Assembly: GCF_024347515.1 (NCBI RefSeq)
Contig: NZ_AP025493.1
Location: 1,178,001-1,242,000, forward strand
Origin: Vibrio gigantis
Lineage (GTDB): Bacteria; Pseudomonadota; Gammaproteobacteria; Enterobacterales; Vibrionaceae
DNA length: 64,000 bases
Reading direction: 5' to 3'
Under the pieces are notes generated by a model, which saw nothing but the letters and a program-made list of their open reading frames with translations, was not told the origin of the DNA and searched no databases. The translations under genes and the position numbers were made by a program. Positions 54,974-63,017 of the stretch are shown here, piece after piece (position 1 is the stretch's first letter; every line of letters starts with the position of its first letter).

Positions 54974-55144
54974 ATGGAAATGAGAACACTCAAATATCAG
55001 GTAATGGGCAAGGGCATGTGGATCACTGCAACGGTATCTCGCGCAGTAGCGGACAAACTGGCGCTGGAATACCAATCCTACGGCTGGCCTGTTGAAGTAT
55101 GTGCTGCAGAGCAAACACTGACGTTTGATCTCAATGCAGCATAA
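54974..55144 (+). CDS. Small protein, 56 aa, downstream of a VarA box
   Basis: Starts MEMRTLKYQVMGKGMWITATVS and ends TFDLNAA; no family recognised. No hydrophobic segment long enough for a membrane anchor. The ribosome-binding site GAAGGAG lies at 54954-54960. An in-frame GTG at 54965 is better spaced (4 bases) than the ATG (13 bases), so the true start may be 54965. A terminator follows at 55163. Composition and a clean terminator argue for a real gene. Confidence 0.65.
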   Translation: MEMRTLKYQVMGKGMWITATVSRAVADKLALEYQSYGWPVEVCAAEQTLTFDLNAA

Positions 55145-55162
55145 TATTGGCAATTTCGAATA

Positions 55163-55198
55163 AGCTCTATCGGCCGTGAATCCGGTAGGGCTTTTTCT
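55163..55198 (+). terminator. Terminator of the 56-residue ORF
   Basis: Eleven-pair stem AGCTCTATCGG/CCGGTAGGGCT (three G-U pairs) followed by TTTTCTTT. It lies 18 bases after the stop codon. Confidence 0.75.
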
Positions 55199-55379
55199 TT
55201 AGACTTTGAGTTCTCAAGACAGTAATTTTGAGCATGTAAGACCGTATTTCGTTCACATCACAGTCTATTGCTTTCACTATAATCTATTGAATTATTAAGA
55301 TATCTATCACACTCCACATGGTTATTTAGGTCTACGCTTTTACGCGTGTTAATAACTTATTAACTTTGGAGCGTAATTC

Positions 55380-56819
55380 ATGTTAGGTATCCAGCTTCCT
55401 GCTGTTCTCTTTTTATTCTTCTTTTCTTCAGTAGCAGGCGCGGCTACCTCTCAATTAGGGGAGCCTCTCAAGCTAACTAACTCATTTGTCGGCTACCTAT
55501 CACTGACCATTTTCGTTATCGCCTACATTGTAGTGATGATGGAAGAGTACCTAAAGCTCCGAAAATCCAAGCCTGTGCTACTTGCGGCTGGACTGATTTG
55601 GATAATCATTGGTTTTACCTACCAAGAACACAACCTCGTTGAAGTCGCTAAACAAGCGCTCGAACACAACTTACTTGAATACGCCGAGCTATTACTTTTC
55701 CTGCTCGTCGCTATGACTTACATCAGCGCAATGGAAGAGAGAAGACTGTTTGATGCGTTGCAAGCTTGGATGGTCGGCAAAGGCTTTAACTTCCGATCTC
55801 TGTTCTGGCTAACCGGTATTCTGGCCTTCTTTATCTCACCTATCGCAGACAACCTCACGACAGCTCTATTGATGTGTGCCGTGGTTCTGAAAGTCGCAGG
55901 ATCCAACCCTAAATTCGTTAACTTAGCCTGTGTAAATATCGTAATAGCCGCTAACGCTGGCGGCGCATTCAGCCCATTCGGCGACATCACAACACTGATG
56001 GTGTGGCAAGCTGGTTATGTGAGCTTCAGTGAGTTCATTCCCTTATTTATTCCTTCAGTGATGAATTACCTCGTCCCTGCACTGATCATGTCTTACTTTG
56101 TTCCAACAACCCAACCCGATACGGTGCATCAACACGTTGAATTAAAACGTGGTGCAAGACGCATCGTGTTCTTGTTCATCATGACGATAGCCACTGCGGT
56201 TGCTTTCCATGCCGTACTCCACTTCCCTCCGGTCATGGGGATGATGATGGGGCTGGCGTATCTACAGTTCTTTGGGTATTTCTTGCGTAAGACCTTACCT
56301 AATTCACTGGCCAAGAAAAAAGCGGTGGCGATTGCCAATAATGATGAGGGGGCATTAAAGAGACTCGGTTCTGTTGTGCCATTTGATGTCTTTCGAAGAG
56401 TATCGCATGCCGAATGGGACACGCTGTTGTTCTTCTACGGTGTGGTGATGTGTGTCGGTGGTTTGAGTCTGCTTGGATACTTGGAACTTGCCTCTGGCGT
56501 GATGTATAGCCAATGGGATCCTATTTGGGCCAATATCATGGTGGGGATCTTATCTGCGATTGTCGACAACATTCCGGTGATGTTTGCCGTGTTATCCATG
56601 GAGCCGCAAATGTCGATGGGCAACTGGCTACTGATCACCTTAACTGCAGGCGTTGGCGGCAGCTTGTTATCTATTGGTAGTGCAGCAGGTGTCGCATTAA
56701 TGGGAGCGGCGCATGGTAAATACACCTTTTTTGGCCACTTGAAATGGATGCCAGTAATCATGATTGGATATGCCGTCAGTATCGCCGCCCACTTATGGTT
56801 AAATGGTGGGCTTTTCTAA
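55380..56819 (+). CDS. nhaD: Na+/H+ antiporter NhaD
   Basis: Inner-membrane sodium/proton exchanger, important for marine pH and Na+ homeostasis. It has 479 residues and about 12-13 membrane segments of the ion-transporter (IT) superfamily. It contains the AELLLFLLVAMTYISAMEERRLFDALQAWMV and SPIADNLTTALLMCAVVLKV segments and the conserved NIVIAANAGGAFSPFGDITTLMVWQAG, as in Vibrio NhaD. The stop overlaps the end of the convergent lipoprotein gene by four bases. Confidence 0.94.
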   Translation: MLGIQLPAVLFLFFFSSVAGAATSQLGEPLKLTNSFVGYLSLTIFVIAYIVVMMEEYLKLRKSKPVLLAAGLIWIIIGFTYQEHNLVEVAKQALEHNLLEYAELLLFLLVAMTYISAMEERRLFDALQAWMVGKGFNFRSLFWLTGILAFFISPIADNLTTALLMCAVVLKVAGSNPKFVNLACVNIVIAANAGGAFSPFGDITTLMVWQAGYVSFSEFIPLFIPSVMNYLVPALIMSYFVPTTQPDTVHQHVELKRGARRIVFLFIMTIATAVAFHAVLHFPPVMGMMMGLAYLQFFGYFLRKTLPNSLAKKKAVAIANNDEGALKRLGSVVPFDVFRRVSHAEWDTLLFFYGVVMCVGGLSLLGYLELASGVMYSQWDPIWANIMVGILSAIVDNIPVMFAVLSMEPQMSMGNWLLITLTAGVGGSLLSIGSAAGVALMGAAHGKYTFFGHLKWMPVIMIGYAVSIAAHLWLNGGLF

Positions 56820-57202
56820 TTCGATGCTCCTTTCAAAGGTTGTTCAACGCGTGTCCAGACATTGCTTAACTGCATTGCTGGACACCGATTGCAGGTTAGC
56901 ACCTCGCCTTCGTGTTGTATTCGCATCACCAGTCCAGAATCTGATCGGCTATTCGCTGAATTCAACTTAATGTTGAGCAAATCACCTTCGACACTATAGG
57001 TTCGAGTCACGGAATTATCCGTTGTTTGATAGGTCACTTGCCCAGATTCAAAAACTAGAAAACTGTCATTATCTGCGTTCTCATACATACCTTTGAACAG
57101 AACAAGCTGTGGTACTTCGAAGGGACGACTGGTATCGGTTAAACAACCGGCTAGCAATAGCGCGCTACTGCAGCCAATTATCAAAGAGTGATGACTATTC
57201 AT
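56816..57202 (-). CDS. Small outer-membrane-type lipoprotein
   Basis: Uncharacterised lipoprotein of 128 residues. The signal peptide has the lipobox LLAGC, with lipidated Cys20. The mature part is a beta-rich domain (LVLFKGMYENADNDSFLVFESGQVTYQT) with a Cys pair (CNRCP) near residue 103. Residue +2 is Leu, not Asp, so outer-membrane sorting is expected. It overlaps nhaD convergently. No role can be assigned. Confidence 0.8.
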   Translation of the reverse strand: MNSHHSLIIGCSSALLLAGCLTDTSRPFEVPQLVLFKGMYENADNDSFLVFESGQVTYQTTDNSVTRTYSVEGDLLNIKLNSANSRSDSGLVMRIQHEGEVLTCNRCPAMQLSNVWTRVEQPLKGASN

Positions 57203-57389
57203 TTGGGCATCCTTGCCTAGAGAACATGATTAAAGAATATGCAACCAAACAAGTATTTTCCAGCAAGCCCAAATTTTATTGCAAAGTCACAGTTTGAGAG
57301 CCCTTAAGGTTCGCTCTTGAGTTCTACAAACTCTTCAACCTTATCCCAAAGAACAACGCAACACTTCAAGTCGCTGGCTAAACCGCTTT

Positions 57390-57872
57390 CTAGTCTTGTT
57401 CTCTCCCCTCTATCACCAATAAGCGCTGTTTACGCTCCACGCCACCCGCATAACCCGTCAGCTTGCCATTTTTACCAATCACACGGTGGCACGGCACAAT
57501 CACTGAAACCGGATTTTTACCATTCGCCAAACCCACAGCACGAACAGCTTTCGGATTACCTATTGCATCAGCCAGTTGTGCATAGCTCCAAGTCTCTCCA
57601 TAAGGAATGGTCGTCAGCGCCTGCCAAACCGACTGCTGAAATGGCGTACCCTTGGCTGCGATAGGCACAGAAAATTGGATAGTTTCACCTGAGAAATAGC
57701 GATTAAGCTGCTCGATTGCCACTAGAAAGATCGGAAAGCTATCATCTTGAACACCCAACTGTTCCGGCTTAGTGGTGTGTGTTTCAAACCATAGGCCTAG
57801 CAACCCTTGATCGTTCGCCTGTAAAGTCACGGTTCCCAACGGGCTCTCATAATAAGTAAATCGGTTAGCCAT
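57390..57872 (-). CDS. ogt: Methylated-DNA-protein-cysteine methyltransferase
   Basis: Suicide repair of O6-alkylguanine and O4-alkylthymine. It has 160 residues from the ATG at 57872, preceded by CTAGGAGATATT; the frame remains open to 57953, but there it would overlap the alkA-like gene. The acceptor motif VPCHRVIG and the following KLTGYAGGVERKQRLL, and the HTH (GTPFQQSVWQALTTIPYGET), are all present. Tandem arrangement with the Ada-AlkA-like gene, 65 bases downstream of it, forms an alkylation-repair pair. Confidence 0.94.
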   Translation of the reverse strand: MANRFTYYESPLGTVTLQANDQGLLGLWFETHTTKPEQLGVQDDSFPIFLVAIEQLNRYFSGETIQFSVPIAAKGTPFQQSVWQALTTIPYGETWSYAQLADAIGNPKAVRAVGLANGKNPVSVIVPCHRVIGKNGKLTGYAGGVERKQRLLVIEGREQD

Positions 57873-57937
57873 AATATCTCCTAGCTTGGTATTGCAGATG
57901 TTTGTGGATTGCTGATGTTCGTGGATAGCTATTTCTA

Positions 57938-59314
57938 TTAAGACTGATTCCAACAGTGGAACGTCGCGTAACTACCCCAAGGCGAAACACTCTCTATATT
58001 GATGGTGGGACGATGCTCAATAAACTTCTTCACCACTAAATCGCCAACCAACAGATGGTTAGGCTCACTTAAACCACGAAGCAGTGCATATTGAATCGTC
58101 CAAGGCCCAATACCTTTTAGCGCAATCCATTTAGAAGGATGCTCCGCTTCATTGTCGACCATGTATTCAGCAAAACGCTTTAAGGTCTCTTTGCGGCTTC
58201 CCGGCATTCTCAAGAAGCTCAAATCAGCCTCCGCTATCTGTTGCGGCATGGGAAAGCTAACCTCCTCATGTGCTTCAGAAAGCTCTTTGACCAATAAATT
58301 GAGCTGACCAATTGCAGCGGTTACCGAGACTTGCTGCCCCAAAATCGCTCTCACTCCGGCTTCCCAAGCACTCCACACGCCAGGAATACGGATACCACTC
58401 TTAGCCACCAAGTTAGGATCGATCGTCGCAAAGAAAGCCTCGACCTTTACAATATCGACATCAAGATCGAACATACGTCGTATATTCGTAATCAAGCTTC
58501 TTAATTGGCTTATATCATCCAACTCAAACTCAATATCTAAGCGGTTCTCTTTGGCTAAAGTCGCCTTGAACCACCCCTTCGCCCCGTTCACATTCACCGT
58601 GCGCTTATAACAATCTTCGCCAACCTCTTCTAAGCCTTCAATCATTCTTCGTCGATAAAAACCCAACAAGTGCTTCCAGTCTAAAGGCCCATTAAAACCA
58701 AGCTGAATATGATTACTCAGTGTGTCACTTGGTTTCGTTCGTCGAATTTGGCTCGGCGAAAGCTGCAACTCTTTTTGGAAAGCATCGTTAAAGCGACGTG
58801 TGCTATTAAAGCCACTCGCAAAGCCGACATCAGTAATGCTCATACTGCTGGTATGTAGCAACTGTTTGGCGAACATCAATTGGCTATAAAGGCTGTACTG
58901 CTTGGGTGACACACCGATGTAATTGTTGAATAAGGTCCGTAAGTAACGATCGGAAATACCTAACCGCGTTGCAAGGTCAACGATAGATCCTGAATTCAGC
59001 GCGCCGTTATCAATCAACTGCATCGCACGTAAAAAAGTGGTTTCAACGCCCTTCCATGCCGGAGAGAAAGGCGCACTGTCTGGTCGGCAACGCAAACAAG
59101 GACGATAACCCGCTTTCAATGCTTGAGCTTGATGAGAAAAATATTCGACGTTTTCTTCTTTGGGCGGGCTTGCTGGGCAAATCGGACGACAAAAAATCCC
59201 TGTCGTTTTCACCGCTGTAAAAAACATACCATCAAAGCGAGCATCTCGCGCATATCGAGCCAAATGGCACTGCTCACTCGTTAAGGTACTGTTGTGATGA
59301 ATATTTTCCGACAT
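57938..59314 (-). CDS. Ada (methyl sensor)-AraC-AlkA fusion, DNA-3-methyladenine glycosylase
   Basis: Three-part protein of 458 residues for alkylation damage. An N-terminal Ada Zn domain (about 15-80) carries the four Cys in FCRPICPASPPKEE and YRPCLRCRPD. An AraC HTH (about 90-190, GISDRYLRTLFNNYIGVSPKQY) follows, then an AlkA glycosylase domain (about 200-458) with a helix-hairpin-helix WIALKGIGPWTIQYALLRG and the catalytic Asp in LLVGDLVV. AlkA and Ada are fused, so induction and excision are in one chain. The C-terminus is followed by ogt on the same strand. Confidence 0.92.
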   Translation of the reverse strand: MSENIHHNSTLTSEQCHLARYARDARFDGMFFTAVKTTGIFCRPICPASPPKEENVEYFSHQAQALKAGYRPCLRCRPDSAPFSPAWKGVETTFLRAMQLIDNGALNSGSIVDLATRLGISDRYLRTLFNNYIGVSPKQYSLYSQLMFAKQLLHTSSMSITDVGFASGFNSTRRFNDAFQKELQLSPSQIRRTKPSDTLSNHIQLGFNGPLDWKHLLGFYRRRMIEGLEEVGEDCYKRTVNVNGAKGWFKATLAKENRLDIEFELDDISQLRSLITNIRRMFDLDVDIVKVEAFFATIDPNLVAKSGIRIPGVWSAWEAGVRAILGQQVSVTAAIGQLNLLVKELSEAHEEVSFPMPQQIAEADLSFLRMPGSRKETLKRFAEYMVDNEAEHPSKWIALKGIGPWTIQYALLRGLSEPNHLLVGDLVVKKFIEHRPTINIESVSPWGSYATFHCWNQS

Positions 59315-59549
59315 TCTGTGCTCTTCCCATTTGCCATAGCTTTTGCTCCGATAACTAAAAGTTTACCGTGAACCAGCATCGTCGCTAGCCACTTTCGGAA
59401 GTGAAGGTTAGATAAATCACAAAAAAGGTTTTAATTTTATTCAATTCGACTAAATTTAACCTAGAGAGGGCATTCTTCTCACAACGTCAACGATCGGTAC
59501 TTAGCACGCCAAGATGCAAAGACCTATCGAATATAAAAAGGAAATGGCT

Positions 59550-59753
59550 ATGGTTCTTCACACGTGTCGTATTGTTTTATCAAACCAACAGGTTCTCACC
59601 AGTCGATCAGTCGAGCAGTCTCTGAGCTTTCTTGAAGACAAAGCGGACAACGGGATTTCTATGATTGAGATTGATGCAACGGATGGCTATCAAATCCATT
59701 CGTACATGTCACACTCTCTCGAGGAGTCTATTGAGAATCTAATGAACCTATAA
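59550..59753 (+). CDS. Small uncharacterised protein, 67 aa
   Basis: No family recognised. Starts MVLHTCRIVLSNQQVLTS; AAGGAA lies seven bases before the ATG at 59550, which is why this start was preferred to 59514. It is acidic and mostly helical, without membrane segment, and the C-terminus is SHSLEESIENLMNL. Neighbours give no clue. Confidence 0.6.
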   Translation: MVLHTCRIVLSNQQVLTSRSVEQSLSFLEDKADNGISMIEIDATDGYQIHSYMSHSLEESIENLMNL

Positions 59754-59868
59754 GGCTTTTAAGAAAGAGAGCTTTTTTAAAGAAGCTTCACATACCAGGC
59801 TTAAACGGTTTTCCGACTTAGAGCTTTCTCTAACTTGGGCAGTATGAATATCTCTGGTTTAAAACAAA

Positions 59869-59910
59869 AATGGCTCCCAACTATATAACTAGTTAGGAGC
59901 CATTTTTTAT
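59869..59910. terminator. Terminator between the 67-residue ORF and hdfR
   Basis: Arms AAAATGGCTCC and GGAGCCATTTTTT enclosing a smaller TAACTAGTTA dyad. The T-run favours plus-strand use, and the A-run on the left lets it also serve hdfR. Confidence 0.75.
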
Positions 59911-59950
59911 TGGATCTAATCAACAAAGCAATTGCTTACAGCGAATGTCG

Positions 59951-60841
59951 TTACTCTGGAGCTTGTTCAGCGGCTTGTTGCAATGTGTAAGCAGTCGATG
60001 GGTCAATCTCATTAACCAATTTCTCAACCTGCATAATCGCATCCACCGAGGTACTGCTTTTACGGTAGCTTAGGTAAATTGGACGATACCAGTCTTCAAC
60101 CCCTTTCACCTTATGCAGCTGACCTGAATCGATAAAAGGTTCGACTAGAGACACAGGAAGATACGCACTACCGCCTTTCTCTAAAATGAAATCGAGGGCG
60201 ATACGGGCTGTAGAGGTACGAAGATAAGGTGCTGGCACTTTTGGATGACGTTCTGCGTGCTCAGAACCAAAACGCGTTCCCCAATCCACATAAACGTACT
60301 TATGCTGAAACACGGATTCTAAATCATCAGGTTGTGTTGATACCAAGACCAACACAAGATCAGCGACTTTTTTACAGTTCAGTTCTTCTGCTTTGATCTG
60401 ATCGAACGCGAAAGCCATATCTAAGGTTCGTTCTAACAAATTACGGTTCAGTTGCTCGCGCCCCATCACCTCTGCCATAAAGCCATAACCGCCAAAAGAG
60501 TCAGTTACCACACTTAAACAGTTTTGCAGATACGCATCCCAAATATTCGGCGTACCGCCCAGAGTTAACTGCAAGGCCTTCCCGCTCTCTAACGACAGTT
60601 CAAATTTCGCTTGTTGTAAGGTGGAAACCATCACTTCAGCATAACCAATCAAACGCTCACCGGAAGACGTGAGCTTGATGTTATTGCGGTCACGAATGAA
60701 AAGTTGAGTATCAAAATAGCCTTCAAGCTGTTTGATTCGCGCACTCACCGCCGCTTGCGTTAAATACAAGTTTTCAGCTGCACGCCCAAAATGGCGCACC
60801 CTTGCAACCTCAAGAAAGGTTCTAAATACTTTCACATCCAT
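59951..60841 (-). CDS. hdfR: LysR-family regulator HdfR
   Basis: Regulator of flagellar and other genes in E. coli, here 296 residues from the ATG at 60841 (MDVKVFRTFLEVARVRHFGRAAENLYLTQAAVS). An upstream ATG at 60850 is possible. The HTH motif is almost the same as in E. coli HdfR, and the C-terminal domain keeps YVDWGTRFGSEHAER. Gene order with the divergent maoP-like gene is as in E. coli, supporting orthology. Confidence 0.88.
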   Translation of the reverse strand: MDVKVFRTFLEVARVRHFGRAAENLYLTQAAVSARIKQLEGYFDTQLFIRDRNNIKLTSSGERLIGYAEVMVSTLQQAKFELSLESGKALQLTLGGTPNIWDAYLQNCLSVVTDSFGGYGFMAEVMGREQLNRNLLERTLDMAFAFDQIKAEELNCKKVADLVLVLVSTQPDDLESVFQHKYVYVDWGTRFGSEHAERHPKVPAPYLRTSTARIALDFILEKGGSAYLPVSLVEPFIDSGQLHKVKGVEDWYRPIYLSYRKSSTSVDAIMQVEKLVNEIDPSTAYTLQQAAEQAPE

Positions 60842-60995
60842 CAAATACATCTCTGTAATAAATCTGCTAACTAGCCGATCTAGGATTGTTTATCGTAAAG
60901 GCAAAAACGTTTTGTTTCCTATTTTAGCCTTTTAACAATATTTTCGCGTGAGCAATAAACACTAATTTCTATCTAACCACATTACTGAGGCTGAT
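60842..60995. promoter_or_regulatory. hdfR/maoP divergent promoter region
   Basis: 154 bases between the two divergent genes. In E. coli the region near maoP holds the maoS site needed, with MaoP, for Ori macrodomain organisation. Whether an equivalent site is present here could not be judged from sequence alone. Confidence 0.45.
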
Positions 60996-61349
60996 ATGTC
61001 TGAGACCGAATTCCGTCACGGAAAAAAACGTTTTTATGACACCATTAAATTCCCACGAGGGTTCGCTAAGTCGGGTGATTTTACTCTTTCAGAAGAGGAA
61101 ATCCTAACCTTGTTTGGTGACACTATGCTTGCACTTGAGACTGGTGAGCTAGCACCAATCAATGCAGAAGAAAAACACTTCATTAAAGTGTTGTCTCACC
61201 CTCATAAGGCAAAGTCCAAGTTAGAGCGTGTTTGGTTGAAGTACATTCAACTGGCTCGTGGACGCCGTCGCTTTCATACCCTAAACGGCTGCAAACGCGG
61301 CGAAGTGCCTAGGGAAGAATACGAAAGTGAGTTAGTGTTAGAAGATTAG
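60996..61349 (+). CDS. maoP: MaoP-like (YifE/DUF413) macrodomain protein
   Basis: Protein of 117 residues of the DUF413 family. The full family pattern is visible: FRHGKKRFYDTIKFPRGFAKSGDFTLSEEEILTLFGDTMLALETGELAPINAEEKHFIKVL...RGRRRFHTLNG. In E. coli MaoP organises the chromosome's Ori macrodomain. It is divergent from hdfR as in E. coli. Clear ribosome-binding site (CTGAGG) before the ATG. Confidence 0.9.
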   Translation: MSETEFRHGKKRFYDTIKFPRGFAKSGDFTLSEEEILTLFGDTMLALETGELAPINAEEKHFIKVLSHPHKAKSKLERVWLKYIQLARGRRRFHTLNGCKRGEVPREEYESELVLED

Positions 61350-61357
61350 TAAAACCG

Positions 61358-61396
61358 CTCAAAGTGATACCTCATCACTTTGGGCTTTTTTTTGCC
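61358..61396 (+). terminator. Terminator of maoP
   Basis: CTCAAAGTGAT and ATCACTTTGGG arms around ACCTC, with a run of eight T. It starts 9 bases after the stop codon. Confidence 0.88.
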
Positions 61397-61851
61397 TTCA
61401 AACACACATCTTCATTGTAATTGATAAGTTTAGCCAAACTGTCCACTTTTACCAATATTTATATAAAATTCATAGCGATAGCGTGAATAAAATACGGCTC
61501 TTACTCAATATCCTAGGGATTCATCCCAATGAGATTCATCGTTCTTTATCCCGCTCCCGTCTTTCATCACGATAGCACCTCATTGCCATCATTATTTTCT
61601 AGCCTCAACTATACTTTCAAAGCTTGTTAATACGCCGAAGTATGTCAAAACCTCAATACCTATTAATACGTAGAAACACCATCCCTTTCAGGCGCTGAAT
61701 TGGATCAATATTGCTCTATATGACAAACGTATTAATCTTGTTTAACGTTACTAAATATCCATACAATAATTGTGCAATTTTGAGAGTTCCAGTCACACAT
61801 ATGACGAAAAAAGCAAAAACTTGACCTAAAACAATAGCGGAACTGGATAAC
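61397..61851 (+). other. Long gap upstream of nagB
   Basis: About 450 bases, AT-rich. It is expected to hold the nagB promoter and regulatory sites. No ORF with a ribosome-binding site, no sRNA-like hairpin-terminator and no repeat was recognised. A CRP consensus was not seen. Confidence 0.35.
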
Positions 61852-61899
61852 TTATTTTATAATGCGAATTAATGTTTCAGAACACAATAAAATTTTATT
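61852..61899 (+). promoter_or_regulatory. Candidate NagC-type operator and adjacent palindrome in the nagB leader
   Basis: 61852-61872 (starts TTATTTTATA, ends GCGAATTAA) resembles the NagC consensus of AT-rich arms TTATTT/AAWTAA. Just after it, AATAAAATTTTATT at 61886-61899 is a perfect 14-base palindrome overlapping the leader near the ribosome-binding site. Both could bring nagB under amino-sugar control. Binding is inferred. Confidence 0.4.
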
Positions 61900-61915
61900 T
61901 CTAGGGGCAAAATCA

Positions 61916-62716
61916 ATGAGACTTATTCCATTAAGCAACAAAGCAAAAGTAGGTAAATGGGCTGCTCGTCATATCGCAGATTCGATCAACAAATTCGCTC
62001 CAACTGCTGAGCGTCCATTTGTACTAGGTCTTCCTACTGGTAGCACACCTCTAACTACTTACGCTGAGCTAATTGAACTTTACAAAGCTGGCGAAGTTAG
62101 CTTCAAGCACGTTGTAACATTCAACATGGATGAGTACGTTGGTATCGACCCTAACCACCCAGAGTCTTACCGCACTTTCATGCACGAGAACTTCTTCAAC
62201 CACGTTGATATCCAAGCAGAAAACATCAACCTGCTAGACGGTCAAGCTGAAGACATCGATGCTCACTGTGCAGCATACGAAGAGAAAATCCGTTCATACG
62301 GCAAAATCAACCTGTTCATGGGCGGCGTAGGCATCGACGGTCACATCGCATTCAACGAACCTGGTTCTTCTCTATCTTCACGCACTCGTATCAAAACGTT
62401 AACTGAAGACACTCGTATCGCGAACTCTCGTTTCTTCGATGGCGACATCAACCAAGTTCCTAAATACGCACTAACTATCGGTGTTGCTACTCTTCTAGAT
62501 TCGGAAGAAGTAATGATCCTTTCTCTAGGCCACAACAAAGCTCAAGCGCTTCAAATGGCTATCGAAGGTTCTGTAAACCACATGTGGACTGTTACAGCTC
62601 TACAGATGCACCGTAAAGCGATCATCGTTGCTGATGAGCCTGCTCAACAAGAGCTAAAAGTTAAGACTCTACGTTACTTCCAAGAGCTAGAAGCTGAGAA
62701 CATCCAAGACCTATAA
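61916..62716 (+). CDS. nagB: Glucosamine-6-phosphate deaminase
   Basis: Converts glucosamine-6-phosphate to fructose-6-phosphate and ammonia, the last committed step of chitin-derived GlcNAc use. It has 266 residues from the ATG at 61916, the same length as E. coli NagB and starting MRLIPLSNKAKVGKWAARHI; the upstream frame to 61862 is leader. Motifs: GLPTGSTPLTTYAEL, TFNMDEYVGI with the catalytic Asp, and GGVGIDGHIAFNEPGSS with the active-site His. The codon choice is strongly biased, which suggests high expression. No nagA is adjacent, so nagB stands alone here. Confidence 0.96.
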   Translation: MRLIPLSNKAKVGKWAARHIADSINKFAPTAERPFVLGLPTGSTPLTTYAELIELYKAGEVSFKHVVTFNMDEYVGIDPNHPESYRTFMHENFFNHVDIQAENINLLDGQAEDIDAHCAAYEEKIRSYGKINLFMGGVGIDGHIAFNEPGSSLSSRTRIKTLTEDTRIANSRFFDGDINQVPKYALTIGVATLLDSEEVMILSLGHNKAQALQMAIEGSVNHMWTVTALQMHRKAIIVADEPAQQELKVKTLRYFQELEAENIQDL

Positions 62717-62735
62717 TCTCAGGTTTTGTTGAAAC

Positions 62736-62763
62736 AAAAAGCCACATAATGTGGCTTTTTTTG
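62736..62763 (+). terminator. Terminator of nagB
   Basis: Arms AAAAAGCCACAT and ATGTGGCTTTTT around AA, with T-run. It lies about 20 bases after the stop codon. Confidence 0.88.
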
Positions 62764-62887
62764 TACCTGAAATTCGCGGTCAAGGTACAAAACTACCCAG
62801 CGATTAAAACAAAAGGTGCAGATAGTAATCGACACAATAATCGTCAATTCGTGTCATGCTTAGCTTGGAAGAGATAGGAGAGCTGGA

Positions 62888-63017
62888 GTGAATACAAAAA
62901 AGCGATTTCTCAAGCTAGAGAAACCGCCATCAATTTAAGTTTTGGAATAAAACAAACGAGCAAATGCTAGATAAGTATGTGAAGGCTCGACACAGTGAAC
63001 GAAAAGTAGAAAGCTAA
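62888..63017 (+). pseudogene. Possible frameshifted small gene
   Basis: GTG at 62888, with GGAG upstream, encodes MNTKKRFLKLEKPPSI then stops. A second frame from about 62919 reads RNRHQFKFWNKTNEQMLDKY and on to TAA at 63015-63017, with strongly charged, protein-like composition. Together they could be one small basic protein broken by a frameshift. Weak case; no homologue is known to me. Confidence 0.25.

Noticed and set aside
54929..55153. Minus-strand ORF of 74 codons opposite the 56-residue gene
   Set aside because: The plus-strand frame has a ribosome-binding site and a terminator. The minus frame has neither.
56129..56761. Minus-strand ORFs within nhaD
   Set aside because: Antisense shadows; nhaD has full family motifs on the plus strand.
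57873..57953. Upstream extension of ogt by 27 residues
   Set aside because: It would overlap the end of the Ada-AlkA gene and lacks a ribosome-binding site. CTAGGAG lies before the ATG at 57872.
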